Shown: positions 35,747-47,562 of the stretch, one piece after another
Layout: each line of letters begins with the position of its first letter
Numbering within the stretch: position 1 is the first letter of the stretch
NCBI GenBank assembly: GCA_009761415.1
Contig: QUOL01000003.1
Coordinates: forward strand, 1,798,001 to 1,862,000
DNA: 64,000 bases
Source of the DNA: Sarcomyxa edulis
Lineage: Eukaryota; Basidiomycota; Agaricomycetes; Agaricales; Mycenaceae
Reading direction: 5' to 3'
Notes under the pieces: generated by a model
Told to the model about the DNA's origin: nothing
What the model saw: the letters and a program-made list of their open reading frames with translations, nothing else
Database searches by the model: none
Program-made: the position numbers and the translations under genes

Positions 35747-36976
35747 CACTAGCGCTGAGCAACTCTCGAAATCGTCGAGCTCGAGATTGGCGCGAATATA
35801 TGTCCGAGCAACCCTTTTTGGGACAGATTTTCCATTTCATATATTTTCAGGTCTCCAACTACTTCCCTACTTCGAGCTTCCAGTATCAAACCACTTGAGA
35901 ACACCTGGATGCATCTTATCTTAGGATATAACCATCGACTTGCATCAAGTTGAATCGCCAGCCCTGATTTCACCCCGGCTGCCTAATTTTCGTTCGTACG
36001 TAGTGCTCCTTGCCTCGTGTTGATCAATCTCATCCGAATTTTCTTTTAACGGTCGTCGCCTCTCTACAGCATGGACAGACCCTAATCTGAGCCACAGCCT
36101 CGTTTTACTGCCTCCGTGTCGTCGAGCGTCCTTCATTTCTGCGCCTCTAAAAGCGCAATCTTCATTTCTTCTCACCGCACAAGTGGCACACTCCCTGGTG
36201 CAAGATCCCATTTGCACATTTTCATTTCACCAACCAACTTCGTCAAAATAGAAGAAGCGGTGCAAGAAGGCTCGATCATGCTCTTCTTTGGAGGACCCAA
36301 ACTTTGACTCCTAAAGTCACGGCAAGCAAATAATAGTACGTATCCCAAGTGGTCCCTGCAAACTCACCGGTGTGATGGTGGGAAGATGCATCTCTCGAGT
36401 TGGAAAAGGAGTTTACAGATAGAAAATCATCGATGGTGTAAACCGAGCCCTTGGTACTGCCATGAGGCATTAATTGGAGGTCATTAATGACAACGCAATG
36501 AACTCGTGTCGGGAAAGGTCAATTCTTTTCTTGTCGACGCCTTACAATCCGGTCTAAAAACCCTGAGAGCCCCGGCAAGGTGGATCCTTTTCTGTCCTCC
36601 GCGAAGCTTGTCTGGGTTTGCCTCTTGCTTCTGTGTGGACCGCAAGCAACTTGCAACTTGTAACTACCCTGACACTCAAGTTGACACGCAGGTAGTAAAA
36701 TTGCAACACCTCGCAGCATTTAACACCTTTCCTTCGCATCCCTCGTGCCTTGTTCCCTCAAACCTCGTGCAGGTCTTGCGCTTGCTACTCGTCCTTGTAC
36801 CTGATTATTTGGTTTCGAGTCATCGCCTTTGACACCGGAGTCCTACACCCACTGCGCATGTCCTGTTCAGCGTCGTGTTTTTTGATACTTAAATCCAGGC
36901 GATCCTCCAAATCGCTCCTTAATATTCCTTCTGCTCTCTCTCATTTTTAACTATCTGCTTTTCAATATCACTAATC
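35747..36976. promoter_or_regulatory. Divergent intergenic region between NDR kinase and homeodomain genes
   Basis: This 1.2-kb region separates two divergent ATGs. The part before 36976 is C/T-rich on the plus strand, as in many fungal 5' leaders. Small frames at 36506-36832 and 36116-36307 have no motifs. No protein gene is supported. Confidence 0.5.
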
Positions 36977-38353
36977 ATGTCGAGTCCGAGGGATGGGCAT
37001 TATTATGAAAGCCTTGGGAAATCTCGCAGAAGTCCTCCTGCAGATAATACCCAGGGCAGCGGTTTTTTCCAGACGGGACAGGGTGGGCGAACTGTGCTCC
37101 CTCCTCTTTCTTCAGCTTTTCCAACCTCACGTTTTCCAGGTCTGTTTTCCTAAATAGTGTTTAAACCTCCAACGCGCTCAATTTGCTAGCTCACATGTAC
37201 AGTGCCCTCTAACTATTCTAATCAATACACGCAACCGCGTTCTTCTCCAGGGCGCATTGATTACAACAACCCTGCATTGTACTATCCGCCTAACAGTGCC
37301 GGTGAGTTCTCGGCAACCTCTCCATAATCTCTCCGATACAAAAAAAAGTCGTTGTTAATTTCCCCTCGTCCGATCAGCGCCGCAAGCTTCTTCATTCCCA
37401 TATTATGAGACTCACGACTCTAGATACTCCTTACAATCAACTTATCCCTCTTATCCACCTCGAGTATCACCTACACCAATGCAAGGAGATCCTCACGATC
37501 CTCGTAAACGATCGCCGCATCGCGAGGAACGCTGGCCCTCTCCGGCTTATACGCACGGCAGCACACACATTCCTAGCAGCAGTCCTCGCTCGCCGACAGT
37601 ATCCTATCCTAACCCGTCTTATCCAACTCCTTATTATCCACCAACAGGTCATTCGGGCCAATATCAGTACGCGTCGGTGCCGGTCCCCGATTCTCGAACT
37701 CACCATCACAGTAGTCAACCTATACCGCACTCGCACGCGTCGTCTTTGGATCGAATGGTAACGTCTCGAAATGAAATACGAGAGCCTTCCCCATATTCAG
37801 GGGCCTCGAGCGCTTCACCTATATCTCCCAACTCAGCCGACGAACCTGTGTTGAAGAAGAAGCGAAAACGCGCTGATGCGGCCCAGCTGAAGGTTCTCAA
37901 CGACACATACCAGCGCACGGCCTTCCCATCTACTGAGGAACGAAATGAGCTCGCTAGGATGCTAGATATGTCCGCCAGAAGTGTGCAGATCTGGTTAGTG
38001 TCTAGTCTTGCTGTCTTTAACTTCCATATAGACTATGCCGTCTCATTCATCTTGTCAGGTTCCAAAATAAACGGCAATCGATGCGACAAACGAATCGGCA
38101 AGCCTCGAGCTCAACATCGCACCAGCCATTCGCCGTGCCTTCTCAATCCGATCCGATGGAAGACATGGGACATTCGTCTCTCTCTGCATACGGGACGAGC
38201 ACAATCTCCATCGGTAGTCCATCGTATATTCCTCGCTCACACGAGTCTTCACGGTCTCCAATCCCTCAGTCTTCCTCGATCCCTCGCGTTCGTGGTCGGG
38301 AAGAAAGCGCTGACCCTCGCAAATGGTCCTCTAGCCGTGGTACGGGGTATTGA
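36977..38353 (+). CDS. Homeodomain transcription factor (not a mating-type HD1/HD2 gene)
   Basis: DNA-binding regulator. The ATG at 36977 gives MSSPRDGHYYESLGKS; introns near 37141 and 37302 join ...TSRFP to VPSNYSNQY and ...PPNSA to PQASSFPYY. The homeodomain (about residues 245-305) starts with a basic run KKKRKR, includes LKVLNDTYQRTAFPSTEERN and MSARSVQIWFQNKRQS. Helix 3 has the W-F-Q-N-x-R core. An intron splits the Trp codon of that core (donor GTTAGTG at 37993). The loop length is that of a typical 60-residue homeodomain, not the extended TALE form. The rest is Ser/Pro/Tyr-rich. Agaricomycetes have developmental homeodomain regulators (the hom1/hom2 type) with similar helices, but I cannot say which one this is. 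Confidence 0.88.
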
Positions 38354-39945
38354 TTTTAGAGGCGTGTAGTATTTCTTTTTTGGAGAGGTCACGGTTTTCT
38401 TTCATTATCTCGTCATTTTTGATTTCGTTATATTATCTTCGAGAATCGTTTGCATTCAGGTTGACTTTTTAGCTTATGAACGTCCCCTTAATCTCTTCAT
38501 ATGACATTAACTTACTTACCTATGTCTTCCGATCGGACGGTACTGGTTTGCCTCCTACATACAGGGTTTATAAGGATCGTAATTTCATGTACTTATGTAT
38601 CTATGGCAATTTCTTATATTTTTTGACCTATCTATGGAAGTAGCTCATCCACACTCGCCAGATATAGTGGGAATGAGATTCAATTACCGAGAACAAAATA
38701 GTAAATCGGAGAGACCTGATACCGGAAAACCATGTAGATTGGAGTGATTTCTCTCAAAATAAGTCGAAAGACGCGACTGCTCAATTAATCGTGCCTTAAT
38801 CGATACACTTCCTCGGTGCTAAAAGTTCTGGGGTCGAGGAATCCGAGAGGTGCGGCCCATGGAAGATCAAGGGTGTACATCCAAGGAACCGACGTCCTCG
38901 TGAGGAGGACAGACGCATGAAGTTACAATCGATTACGTCCCGTGGTGGGACATCATACACGTATGTAACATCGATAAGAAATGGAGTTAATCGATATCGA
39001 TCGAAGCTCCAATGCACTGCAAATTGCGTCCACGGGGGCAAATCCGTGATCCTGGGGGAGTACTGATACCGGTCACAATCTTGTATCTTCTCCGTCAGAC
39101 TCATGGCCGAGGCTTCGACCCATCTGACATGGAAGAGAACACGCGCATGCAGCCATATATTGACTGTGTCTAGGCATATTCCAGGGTATTGGAAATAGGC
39201 GAGGTCCACGAGAGTCAGCGTAGAATTAGCTGGGAAAGATCAGAGCGTGGCGTGTGATTTTAGGACAAAAGCAGGGGGCTGAATAACATCGATACACGCT
39301 TGAATGCAACTTGAATGCTTAACTCCATCTGAGTAATCGTGCATGAGCTTGATCATTCAATCTAACTAAAAATAATAACATACACGTATATGCAGACCGT
39401 GGCGTACAACGGTGACGAAGGATGTAAAAATTCAGAAGTGTTGTGTCCAGGTGTTTGAGGTGAACGGGTGAATGATGGTAGATTACGGTGAACTCGAACC
39501 AATCGGATATTAGTTTTGTTACGTGCAAGTGGAGACTACGCTAGACTACGCACATACAAATTCAGATCTGGAAGTCGGGCCGGGTGGCGTTTTGAAATAA
39601 AGGGGAATTCTGAAGTGGAGAGCGGTGAATCAAAGATGAGCCAATAATCGTATCTCTACGACGGATCATCCAACGAATGGATACGACTTGACAGATCCGC
39701 AGGTAGCTAGCAACTTAAACGATGTAGGAAGAAAGGAACTCACGCAAAAGGTTATAGCTCTGGAATTAAACAAGCACAATGTCAACTAAGCGAGTACCTG
39801 TGCGTGTATCATACACCAAGTGGAAAAAAAAGAAATCTAAAATGACATCGACGAACACTTAACATACACCTAGGCCAACATTCCACTATGCTCTGGCCGA
39901 GATTACCACCAATGAATCCTCTATAGCCACCACGTGCACTCCCAC
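38354..39945. other. 3' flanks and a possible gene fragment
   Basis: Holds the homeodomain gene 3' region and the New1 gene 3' region, and between them a minus-strand frame (see 38796-39209). T-rich sequence and no repeat are seen elsewhere. Confidence 0.5.
38796..39209 (-). pseudogene. Possible gene fragment, open frame without a proper start
   Basis: A frame of 137 codons reads through with balanced composition (for example LAYFQYPGICLDTVNIWLHA and FAVHWSFDRYRLTPFLIDV). Its upstream end has no ATG; a CAG acceptor near 39229 could begin it as an internal exon, but I find no exon before it. The first ATG inside would give about 100 residues. It may be the remnant of a broken gene. Family unknown. 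Confidence 0.22.
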
Positions 39946-42900
39946 TTAAGGGTCCATGTCACTGTCGGTATCCTCTGGTTTCGGACCACCAGTGGTCAAC
40001 CAGTGTAACTTCCTCAACCTCCTTCGCTCTTCTTGAGCCTTCATCTGGTTACGGGTCATCTTCTTTTTCCTTTTTATCGGGCCTTGAGGACTACCGTTAT
40101 CCTCTGCGCCACTTCCGGCAGGAGTACCGACTCTTGACGCGATGGGAGTCTGCAGTCTTGACCTGGCAGGTGTATTCGCACCGCTGCCCTTGGGCGACTT
40201 GGCATCCAGGAATGCGTCCTCGACGACCGCAGCCTTCCCTTGATGGGTCATCCTACCTCCATCAACATGCCATATTTCTGGGCCTGATAGGAGATTTCAC
40301 GTCAGTTCGGAACAAGTTGTCCTCGATATGGACAGGACTCACATAGAGCAGAAACAAATTCATTGTTGTGAGATATGATGACCTATATAGATAGATTAGG
40401 ACGGTGGATAAAGACAAGGATGTAGCAAACTTACGACTGCACCCGCCCATTCCTTGATAGCGACAGCCAATCCACCGAGGGCTTCTCGGTCCAAGAAATT
40501 ACTAGGCTCATCAAGAACACAGATCTAAAACAGTCGAATGTGAACTTCAAAAGGCCCCTCTACGTTCAGAAGCCGAGAACATACTTGAGGGTTATTCCAG
40601 AGACAAGCAGCAAGGACTAGCTTTATTTTTTGACCTGTGAGATAAAAACGATGACCGTGAGATTGCGTACAAAAATGAATAGTGGTCTGTTCATCTTACC
40701 ACCCGAGAGACCCGATATTTCATTGTACTGAGCTATGTCCCCATCGAGACCGATGTCCTCGAGGTGTTTGCGCACAAGATGTAGAGCAGTATCACGCGAA
40801 CCAGCACCTTCTCTCGAGGATTCAAGATCATCGAATTGTTGGACAAGCTTCGTGAAGTTTTTCTTGAAGAGCTCCTCCCGGGAAACCCACGTGTTGAATT
40901 TGTGATCCAAACCGCGCCACTTGATCTCGTACTGGAATGACTTCTTGAGCTTTTGACGACCCATAATCATCTGCCGACAATGCATTAGTCGATAGATTGA
41001 AGCATAAAAATGGACGGACACACTTCTAATTTCCGTTTGGATCCATCTTTACCGACCCATTCTGTTTCGAGAACTTTCTTTTCTTCATCCGAGAGGACAC
41101 GGGTAGCCTTCTCCAAGAGCTCACCTATGGCATTTCGTCAGGATATAAGACAGCGTCTAAACAAAGTAAAAATAACACACGATCGTGTCCATCTTGGAAA
41201 CGCCACTGGATGTAGCCGATGGGAGTTTTCTCGAGATGATGCTCTAAAGACAGAAATCGATTGAGCTCAAGTGGCTAGCATCGAGGTAGCACGTATCGTA
41301 CCGATATGATGGGTGGCATGCTGAGAAACGTATCCGACTCGCAAGGCAGGATGCTTATAAACAGTGCCTTCTTGTGGGACGGTCTCGCCCTATTCCGAGG
41401 AACACGACGTCAGATCAGTTTATCAGGCCTTGAAGAAGATAGACTAACGGTCAAAAGCTTGATGAGGGTAGACTTTCCCGCTCCGTTAGGACCGATGACA
41501 CCGACTCGACTGGATGAATGGAGTTAGATTCGGTGAGTGGTGGATTGCGGTAACTTACCTCGACAACGAAAGTGCGCAGCTGACGTTAAACAAGCTTGGC
41601 GTTGGCCTACCGGGGTAAGTGAACGTGCATCCTGTCAATTTCAGAATTGCACGAGTATTGCTACGAACACCCATGAGGGAGCCTGGAGGGGGGAAGGAGA
41701 ATTTGACGGAGGTAGCGGCGAGGGTATAGTAAGACTTCGCCTCGGGGTGCTCGGATACAAACTTGGACAAATTTCCGGGGTAGTACACGAGCTAACGAAA
41801 TCCATATCAGCAAGCAATCAAGCAGCCTAGAAAGGAGGACATCAGGAGTATTTACCTTTTTGGTCTCGTAGTGAATGATATCTGTAGTTACATTGTCTAG
41901 GAATCTTGAGGATACAAATCAGTGACAAGGATACAGAGCGAACGAAATGAACATACCCAGAGTCGTGACTGACTATCAAACAAGTCACATTTGTGTGAGC
42001 AATCAAATATTGCTCGAGCCATTTGACGGATGCGCGATCCAACTGATAGAGATCAACGTCAATTATAGAGTTTTGACAAAATACGACGGATACCATGGTA
42101 CTCACATGATTAGTAGGCTAGAAAGAAGACGAGACTCTATAAGAATGAGTTGAACGGAAGATAAAGCATCGAAAAATTTACCTCATCGAGAAGGAGTAGA
42201 TCAGCGTTATACAACATGGCCCTAGCAAGTTCGAGTTTCATTTTCCATCCACCAGAGAGGCCACCGACAGTGTCATTTTGGCGCTCATCATCGAAACCCA
42301 CTTCTAAGAGCTGGTCCCGGATCTTGGCTCTAGGCACTCCCGCCAACGCAGGATCTATCATCGACGGAAATTAATTGACTTGGCAGATAACAGAAAAGAT
42401 AAGTCATGAGACTCACCAGCAGCGATGAAATCGATGATCTTCAAAGATCCGTCCTCGCCTTGCAGACTATGTTCTACCATGACACACCTCAACTGAGACT
42501 GCGGAGGGAAGTTCTCGACCTTTCCGTCACGTAATTGACGCATGAGAGTCGACTTTCCAGAGCCGTTCGTTCCCAGGATACCGTAACGACGACCACGGAC
42601 AAGGCGCATTCGAGTATGCGACAGGAGGAGTAGCGCACCGTATGCCAGGGAGAAGAGCGTGTCGCAGAGAAGTTCGCCTTCATCTGGCGATCCATTCACG
42701 ACGGGCGCGTTGTTTGCCTAACAGCGATGGGCGATATCAATTACACCATACATGATTAACAGAAGGATATGTGAACTTACCAGATCTATAGCTTCATAGT
42801 GGGATCGAACGGTCTCGGTGGCAGACTGCGCCTTATCAGCGCCCAGCCATGGAGTAAGATAGACGGCAAGACAGCGATTCCATGTTTCCTTATCTTCGAA

Positions 42901-44307
42901 TTTCCTGAAATGAACGAGATCGGCAACAAGGGAGGCCTGGAATTGTAAGGACTGGGCTAGGAGTGGATGTCTAGCAGTATGAGGGCCATTTGGTGAACTC
43001 GGAGATACGATGAGAAGTTCGGTGGGTAGGAGGGTCAGAAGAGTGGAGAGCACTTCGGCAGTCTCTCCCTCGATGTCACGGCGTGTGGGCGGGGGACCAG
43101 TGGATGAAGCGCCGGACTTCAATAGAGTCTCGAGAGCAGCTTCACCAAAAGCACGAACCTACACGAGAAGTACTGTGGTTAAATCTCTTATCAGAGCAGT
43201 TAATAGTGATCTTGTACGCACTTCGGGGAATGCAGCACCCTTTGCAATCTTTTGTACACCGTCGACGAGAGGGCTCAAATATGTTGCCGCTACATTGGGG
43301 TCTCGAACAAGTTTGACAAGATTGTCAATAACGACAACAGTGCGACGCTGGACCTCCATACTTCTGTCGTTGAGTGCGCGGACAAGCAGTGGGACAAGTA
43401 CTGCCAGAGCTGGGGATGTAACTTCTGCAACAAATGTCGTAGATGACAATGCTTTAATGCAGGCAGGGACTGCGTCGGGGTTGGACATGCACTTGACGAG
43501 TACTGGGATGTGGGGAGTAAGATCAGGATTGGCGAGAGTCGTGCAAAGCGTTGTTGCGCATTTTATGGCTGCACTGGAGACCTAAGGATATGTGATGAGG
43601 AATCTATCAGAATATCCGTAATTGTTATGGACTAACCTCTTGTTTTGTGTCGTGCATAGCACCCTCTACTTTTGGGAGGACTTCTCCCAATTGAGCTGCA
43701 ACAGCATCTCTTGCAGGAACGACGAAGCTTTTCATAGCATCCAAAACGCCGACTTTCGTGCGCCATTTCCCTGCATCTAAGACTTTTTCTAGAGTCTCGA
43801 ATACGATGCGGATGGATTCCGGGGGACATAGTTTCAAGATGGATTTGACAGCCGAGGTGGCCGCTAAGCGGACAACGTCGCCTTTATCCATGTACAGATC
43901 GAACAGGATGGGAAGGGAGGGGAGTAACAGGGGTATGCATGGTGGACCGAGGATTGTAGCGAGAGAGTGGAAAGCGATAGCGGAGGATTCGCGCTCGAAG
44001 CCAGATTTTTTGTTTGTTGCGAAAGAATGAAGAGATTTGAGGACATCGTGATCACTGCACTCGCGATAAGTTTATCACATATAGAGAGATGTTAATAGGT
44101 ACGAACTTGAGAGACTCGGGACCAGTCTTAGATACTTCCCGAGCAAGTCGATCGGCTGCACCTTTAGCTTCTGTGATGCGTTGTGAGTATATAGTTCGAC
44201 TGAAATCTGGTAAACCACGAACCTGGGGCCGTCGGGGCTGTGCGAAGAGCTTCCAAGAATGGAGTGAAGTGGGTGTCGGCTTGAGCAGGCATAGCGACAG
44301 GAGACAT
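39946..44307 (-). CDS. NEW1: New1/Elf1-type ABCF ATPase (EF3-like)
   Basis: Ribosome-associated ATPase of the EF3 family. Yeast New1 acts in translation termination/recycling; fission yeast Elf1 is linked to mRNA export. The ATG is 44305-44307 (MSPVAMPAQADTHFTPFLEA). HEAT repeats fill the N-terminal ~400 residues. ABC1 has GTNGSGKST, signature LSGGWKMKLELA and Walker B LLLLDEPTNHLD. ABC2 has GPNGAGKST, LSGGQKIKLVLA and VLDEPSNFLD. A chromodomain inside ABC2 reads GRQKLKKSFQYEIKW, which I recall as a close match to New1 and unlike EF3. The C-terminus KKKMTRNQMKAQEERRRLR...PKPEDTDSD also fits New1. No Gln/Asn-rich prion-like region precedes the HEAT repeats, unlike budding yeast New1. Many introns; exon 42106-42117 has 12 nt and codes exactly P-T-N-H. 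Confidence 0.88.
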
Positions 44308-45746
44308 GAATTATAATCCGAGGAATGTAGTGGTTTGGATATGCAGCTGAGATCTGAGGGAAAAAAAGGTGTCGATTATGATGATCTGAGATCGAGTTGG
44401 AGGATAAAATTCAACAGCTGGGAATACAGAGGATGCAGTATAGTTCTAAGGATCGAAAGCAGTGATGAATCGGTAAAATCTAGGAGAGATCAGAGCAACG
44501 GAGGGGATGTTGGTCGTAATCCGTGCGGAAGGAAGCTGGAAGAAATGTGCGAGCAGCTGGCAAAGATCTAAAAGAAAATTGTAACGCGTCACATGGGTCA
44601 CACCAACTCCGATAGCCTGTATTTCAAACATCGTACCACACTTACACCGGAAATCGCAATCGACATCTTCTGATACGTCCACGACACTCCGCTGAAGCAT
44701 TGAAGAGTCGAGGATGTCGATGCACCATCGTCGACCTTGCCCACATACGTGGATCTGAAATTCAACACAATCGGAAGCTTCGACTTTTGACGACGCTGGA
44801 TGTTGAGCCGGGTTGGCTGCAGCCACAGTATCAAGTGCCTAGACTCTCTCAACTCAAATGTATTTGTATCACATATCTAGTCAGAGTCAAATAGCTGGCT
44901 GTTTCCTGAAGTCGGAAAGAGAGTTGAATGCAATGAAAGCTGTGCTATCTCGGGGAGATCGAGTTGATTAACGATCATCATGATCATGATGAACTTCGAC
45001 TTGGACAAACCGATGCGTCTATGCAACCCGCTCAAACGACGAACTGCACATCAATCATCGTCTCATCTCGCAATTGCAGCAAGAGACGCATATCCATCTA
45101 ATCAAGGCTGCTTCGATCCGATTCGAACAGCCACTACTTAGTCACTATACTCATATCAGAGGTCAAGCTGTCTCTGTTCCTCCATCGAGCAGATCATGCG
45201 CGGACCGCAGGAGCGGTCGGGCTCAGTCTGTTGTGTCTATCATGTATCACCCTGCTGTGAAGCTCTTGAAGATGATCAGTGAGTCTGGATAGTCCTTGTC
45301 AAACTTTTGTTCGAACTAGTCATTGTCACTAAAGTCTAGCTAGTACAGATAGGATGCTTTATCTACGTCGAACTCGTGATGATCATGCAGTAGCATGCTC
45401 TCACCATGCGTCTACTGGTGGCAGAAGCTGTCGGTGCTATCACGGTTGTCTCTAATCACGCGTTGTTCGTCGCTACTACGCATCTGCACCTTGTGCGTTC
45501 CTGCGAATCTCGCATGCACTGCCTAAAGTGCAGCTGTTTATTGCCGTCAGGACTCAACTGCGGCTTGTGTCACTAGGCACATTCTCAAGAAATCGTTCCC
45601 ATGCTGGTAGGATGTAAAATAGATTCGCTCATCGTCGTCTATCTCAGACTAGCACATTTCTGTTCTCAACTATTCCTTTCTCTTTACATCCTTGTCATCT
45701 TTCGTTCTTCCTCTTCTTCCTCGTTCACTCTTCGCTCTTCTCTCGT
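44308..45746. other. Intergenic region with one weak open frame
   Basis: Divergent spacer between New1 (minus) and the membrane-protein gene (plus). A minus-strand frame of about 126 codons (44446-44826) has protein-like, Cys-containing stretches (FQIHVCGQGRRWCIDIL) and could begin at a TAG acceptor near 44840, but no start exon can be attached, so I do not call it. The 45640-45746 segment is C/T-rich, as expected for a 5' leader. Confidence 0.4.
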
Positions 45747-47019
45747 ATGAATACAGGGCCCCCTACCCAAGTGAGCCCAAATAATTTTCTTTCTTACTGC
45801 GATGCATCTGACTCTCGTTTTCTAAATGTATCAGTCTCCAGGTAGAAAACCAGGAGGCCTTGGTATCCCAGTTCCAGTTCTCTGCGGCATAATTGGTGGA
45901 ATAGTTGCTCTCAATCTTGCGTTGGGTTTGGCGTGGTGGATATTCAGACGCAGACGATCTCGCGCACGGAAAGCCGCTACCAATCCATCTATGTCTACCA
46001 TTGCTACGCCCTTGCCCAAACTGGTCTCAGCATCGCAGCACCGCCCAACTCACTTGCAATTGATGATGGCGTTGAAGACCGACGCCAACACAGGCGGTCC
46101 GCGTCAGACGTCTGACTCGCGCAGCCCTGGGCTGAGACCGTTCATGATTAGGACGGTCCCGATGCCTCCAGATGACATATATACTGCACCACGCCGCCCT
46201 CCGTCTCTCAACTCTCGTCGCAGTAGACGAAAGACTCCAACATACGATCTCATCAGACCAGGAGAGAGTCAACTTCAACGTGGGCTTTCAGTACGATCTG
46301 CGGAGTCAGAATCTATCTATTCTGCAGCCTCCATGCCACTTGACTTTCACGATCGGGTTATTTCCTCCAATGCATTGACACCTGTCCCACCTTCTCCAAT
46401 CTCACCCTTGCATTTGACGGCATCAACGACATGGCCTCCAAAGGCCAATCAGAGTTCACGACTTTCTACATCTGAGTCGTTACGACCTGATTCGTGGACA
46501 GGTTACTCGTGGCCTCAGGTAGAAAACGGGCGGCGGACTTATGCTATAAGGGAGGAGTTGGCGCCGGAGACGTATATGAACACCACAGTACGGTGGAAAG
46601 TTCCGAATGATGGCAGTAGGAACGAGGGATCGTTATCCTCGACGGTGCCGCAGCCCGTTTCCTCGGAAACGAATGACGAGCGTGCCCACTCTCGTCACCG
46701 TAACACTTCCTCCTCGTCGCTCACCGTCCCTCTCCTATCGCGTCCAGCTCCTGTAGCGACTAGCCCTCCGAATTCTCCGCGTCGCCTTTCCAACGGGTCG
46801 TTGCGTCGCAAACGTCCTCCTACGGCAGAATTCGAAGATACACCGCAGTCAGCGGCGTTCTCTTTCGAGGGCCCTTTGCCTTCACCTTCTACTCCTGTGA
46901 TCCGAATCTCGGGCCCGCAGTCTGAACCAATTACCCCCACCCAGACTGCGATTCTACTTGCGCCTCCACACATACCACCTCGATCCCCACTGCGTGCATC
47001 TGCACCAGGAAATCGTTGA
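45747..47019 (+). CDS. Single-pass membrane protein with long Ser/Pro-rich tail
   Basis: Exon 1 (45747-45770) codes MNTGPPTQ; a 62-nt intron (45771-45832, GTGAGC...TATCAG) leads to exon 2. The frame is also open from an ATG at 45826, but the spliced form has good splice signals and is preferred. A short N-terminus precedes one membrane span (VPVLCGIIGGIVALNLALGL, then AWWIF) and a stop-transfer cluster RRRRSRARK. The remaining ~340 residues are Ser/Pro/Thr-rich and disordered, with many S/T-P sites that could be phosphorylated. No signal peptide is seen, so it would insert N-out. The plan resembles fungal plasma-membrane proteins with a Mid2-like span, but without an extracellular sensor domain. 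Function unknown. Confidence 0.75.
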
Positions 47020-47562
47020 ATTGACTTATAGGCGTTGTTCTTTTCTTGTCTCTTCATCACGGGTCCACGTCTTGTAGTTTATATGAAAGTGAAATTGCCT
47101 GCGATGCATTATCTGTGAGTCGGCTACTCATGCAGACGTTCTCTGAGGGGATCGTGAGAGTCAGCGGGCAGTAGACAGTTCATTCTAAGCATCTTCAAAT
47201 AAATCATATGAAGGTGTACTTGCTCTTATGATCGATTTTTGTCTTTGCTCGCGTCTTCATGCGTGTTTCTCGAGACTTCATGGTGAATTTCAAGAGGCAT
47301 TCGGCCTGAGGAAAGAATTGCCTGGTGCGAAATCAACAGGTCCTACGCTGTTTCTCACCTGTCCAATTAATGGCATTCCGGTTACAGGATCGAGATATAA
47401 AATCAGACCGGAAGAGATTTTGAAGGCGAGGAAGCCAATGTCAGGCCGAGGCGCGGTTGTTAAGGCTGTCGTCAAAGACGGCCAAACAACCGCTTATTAT
47501 TCGACAAAAACGCGATATCGATAATGACAAGATAGTTCAAGTGTCTCCAAAAAGCGAGACTA
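47020..47562. other. Converging 3' flanks with one weak small frame
   Basis: Contains the 3' ends of the membrane-protein gene (plus) and the acyltransferase gene (minus). A plus-strand ATG frame of 98 codons lies at 47228-47524, with protein-like stretches such as LFLTCPINGIPVTGSRYKI. It has no known domain and ends 38 nt from the acyltransferase stop. I leave it unassigned. Confidence 0.4.

Noticed and set aside
36977..38353. Mating-type (HD1/HD2) locus
   Set aside because: There is one homeodomain gene only, no divergent partner, and no flanking genes usual for the A mating-type locus.
43010..43585. A 191-codon plus-strand open frame
   Set aside because: It is antisense to the HEAT-repeat exons of New1, whose sense translation has clear family features.
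39946..44307. Translation elongation factor EF3 as the identity of this gene
   Set aside because: The chromodomain sequence GRQKLKKSFQYEIKW and the C-terminus match New1 from memory, and differ from the EF3 insertion.
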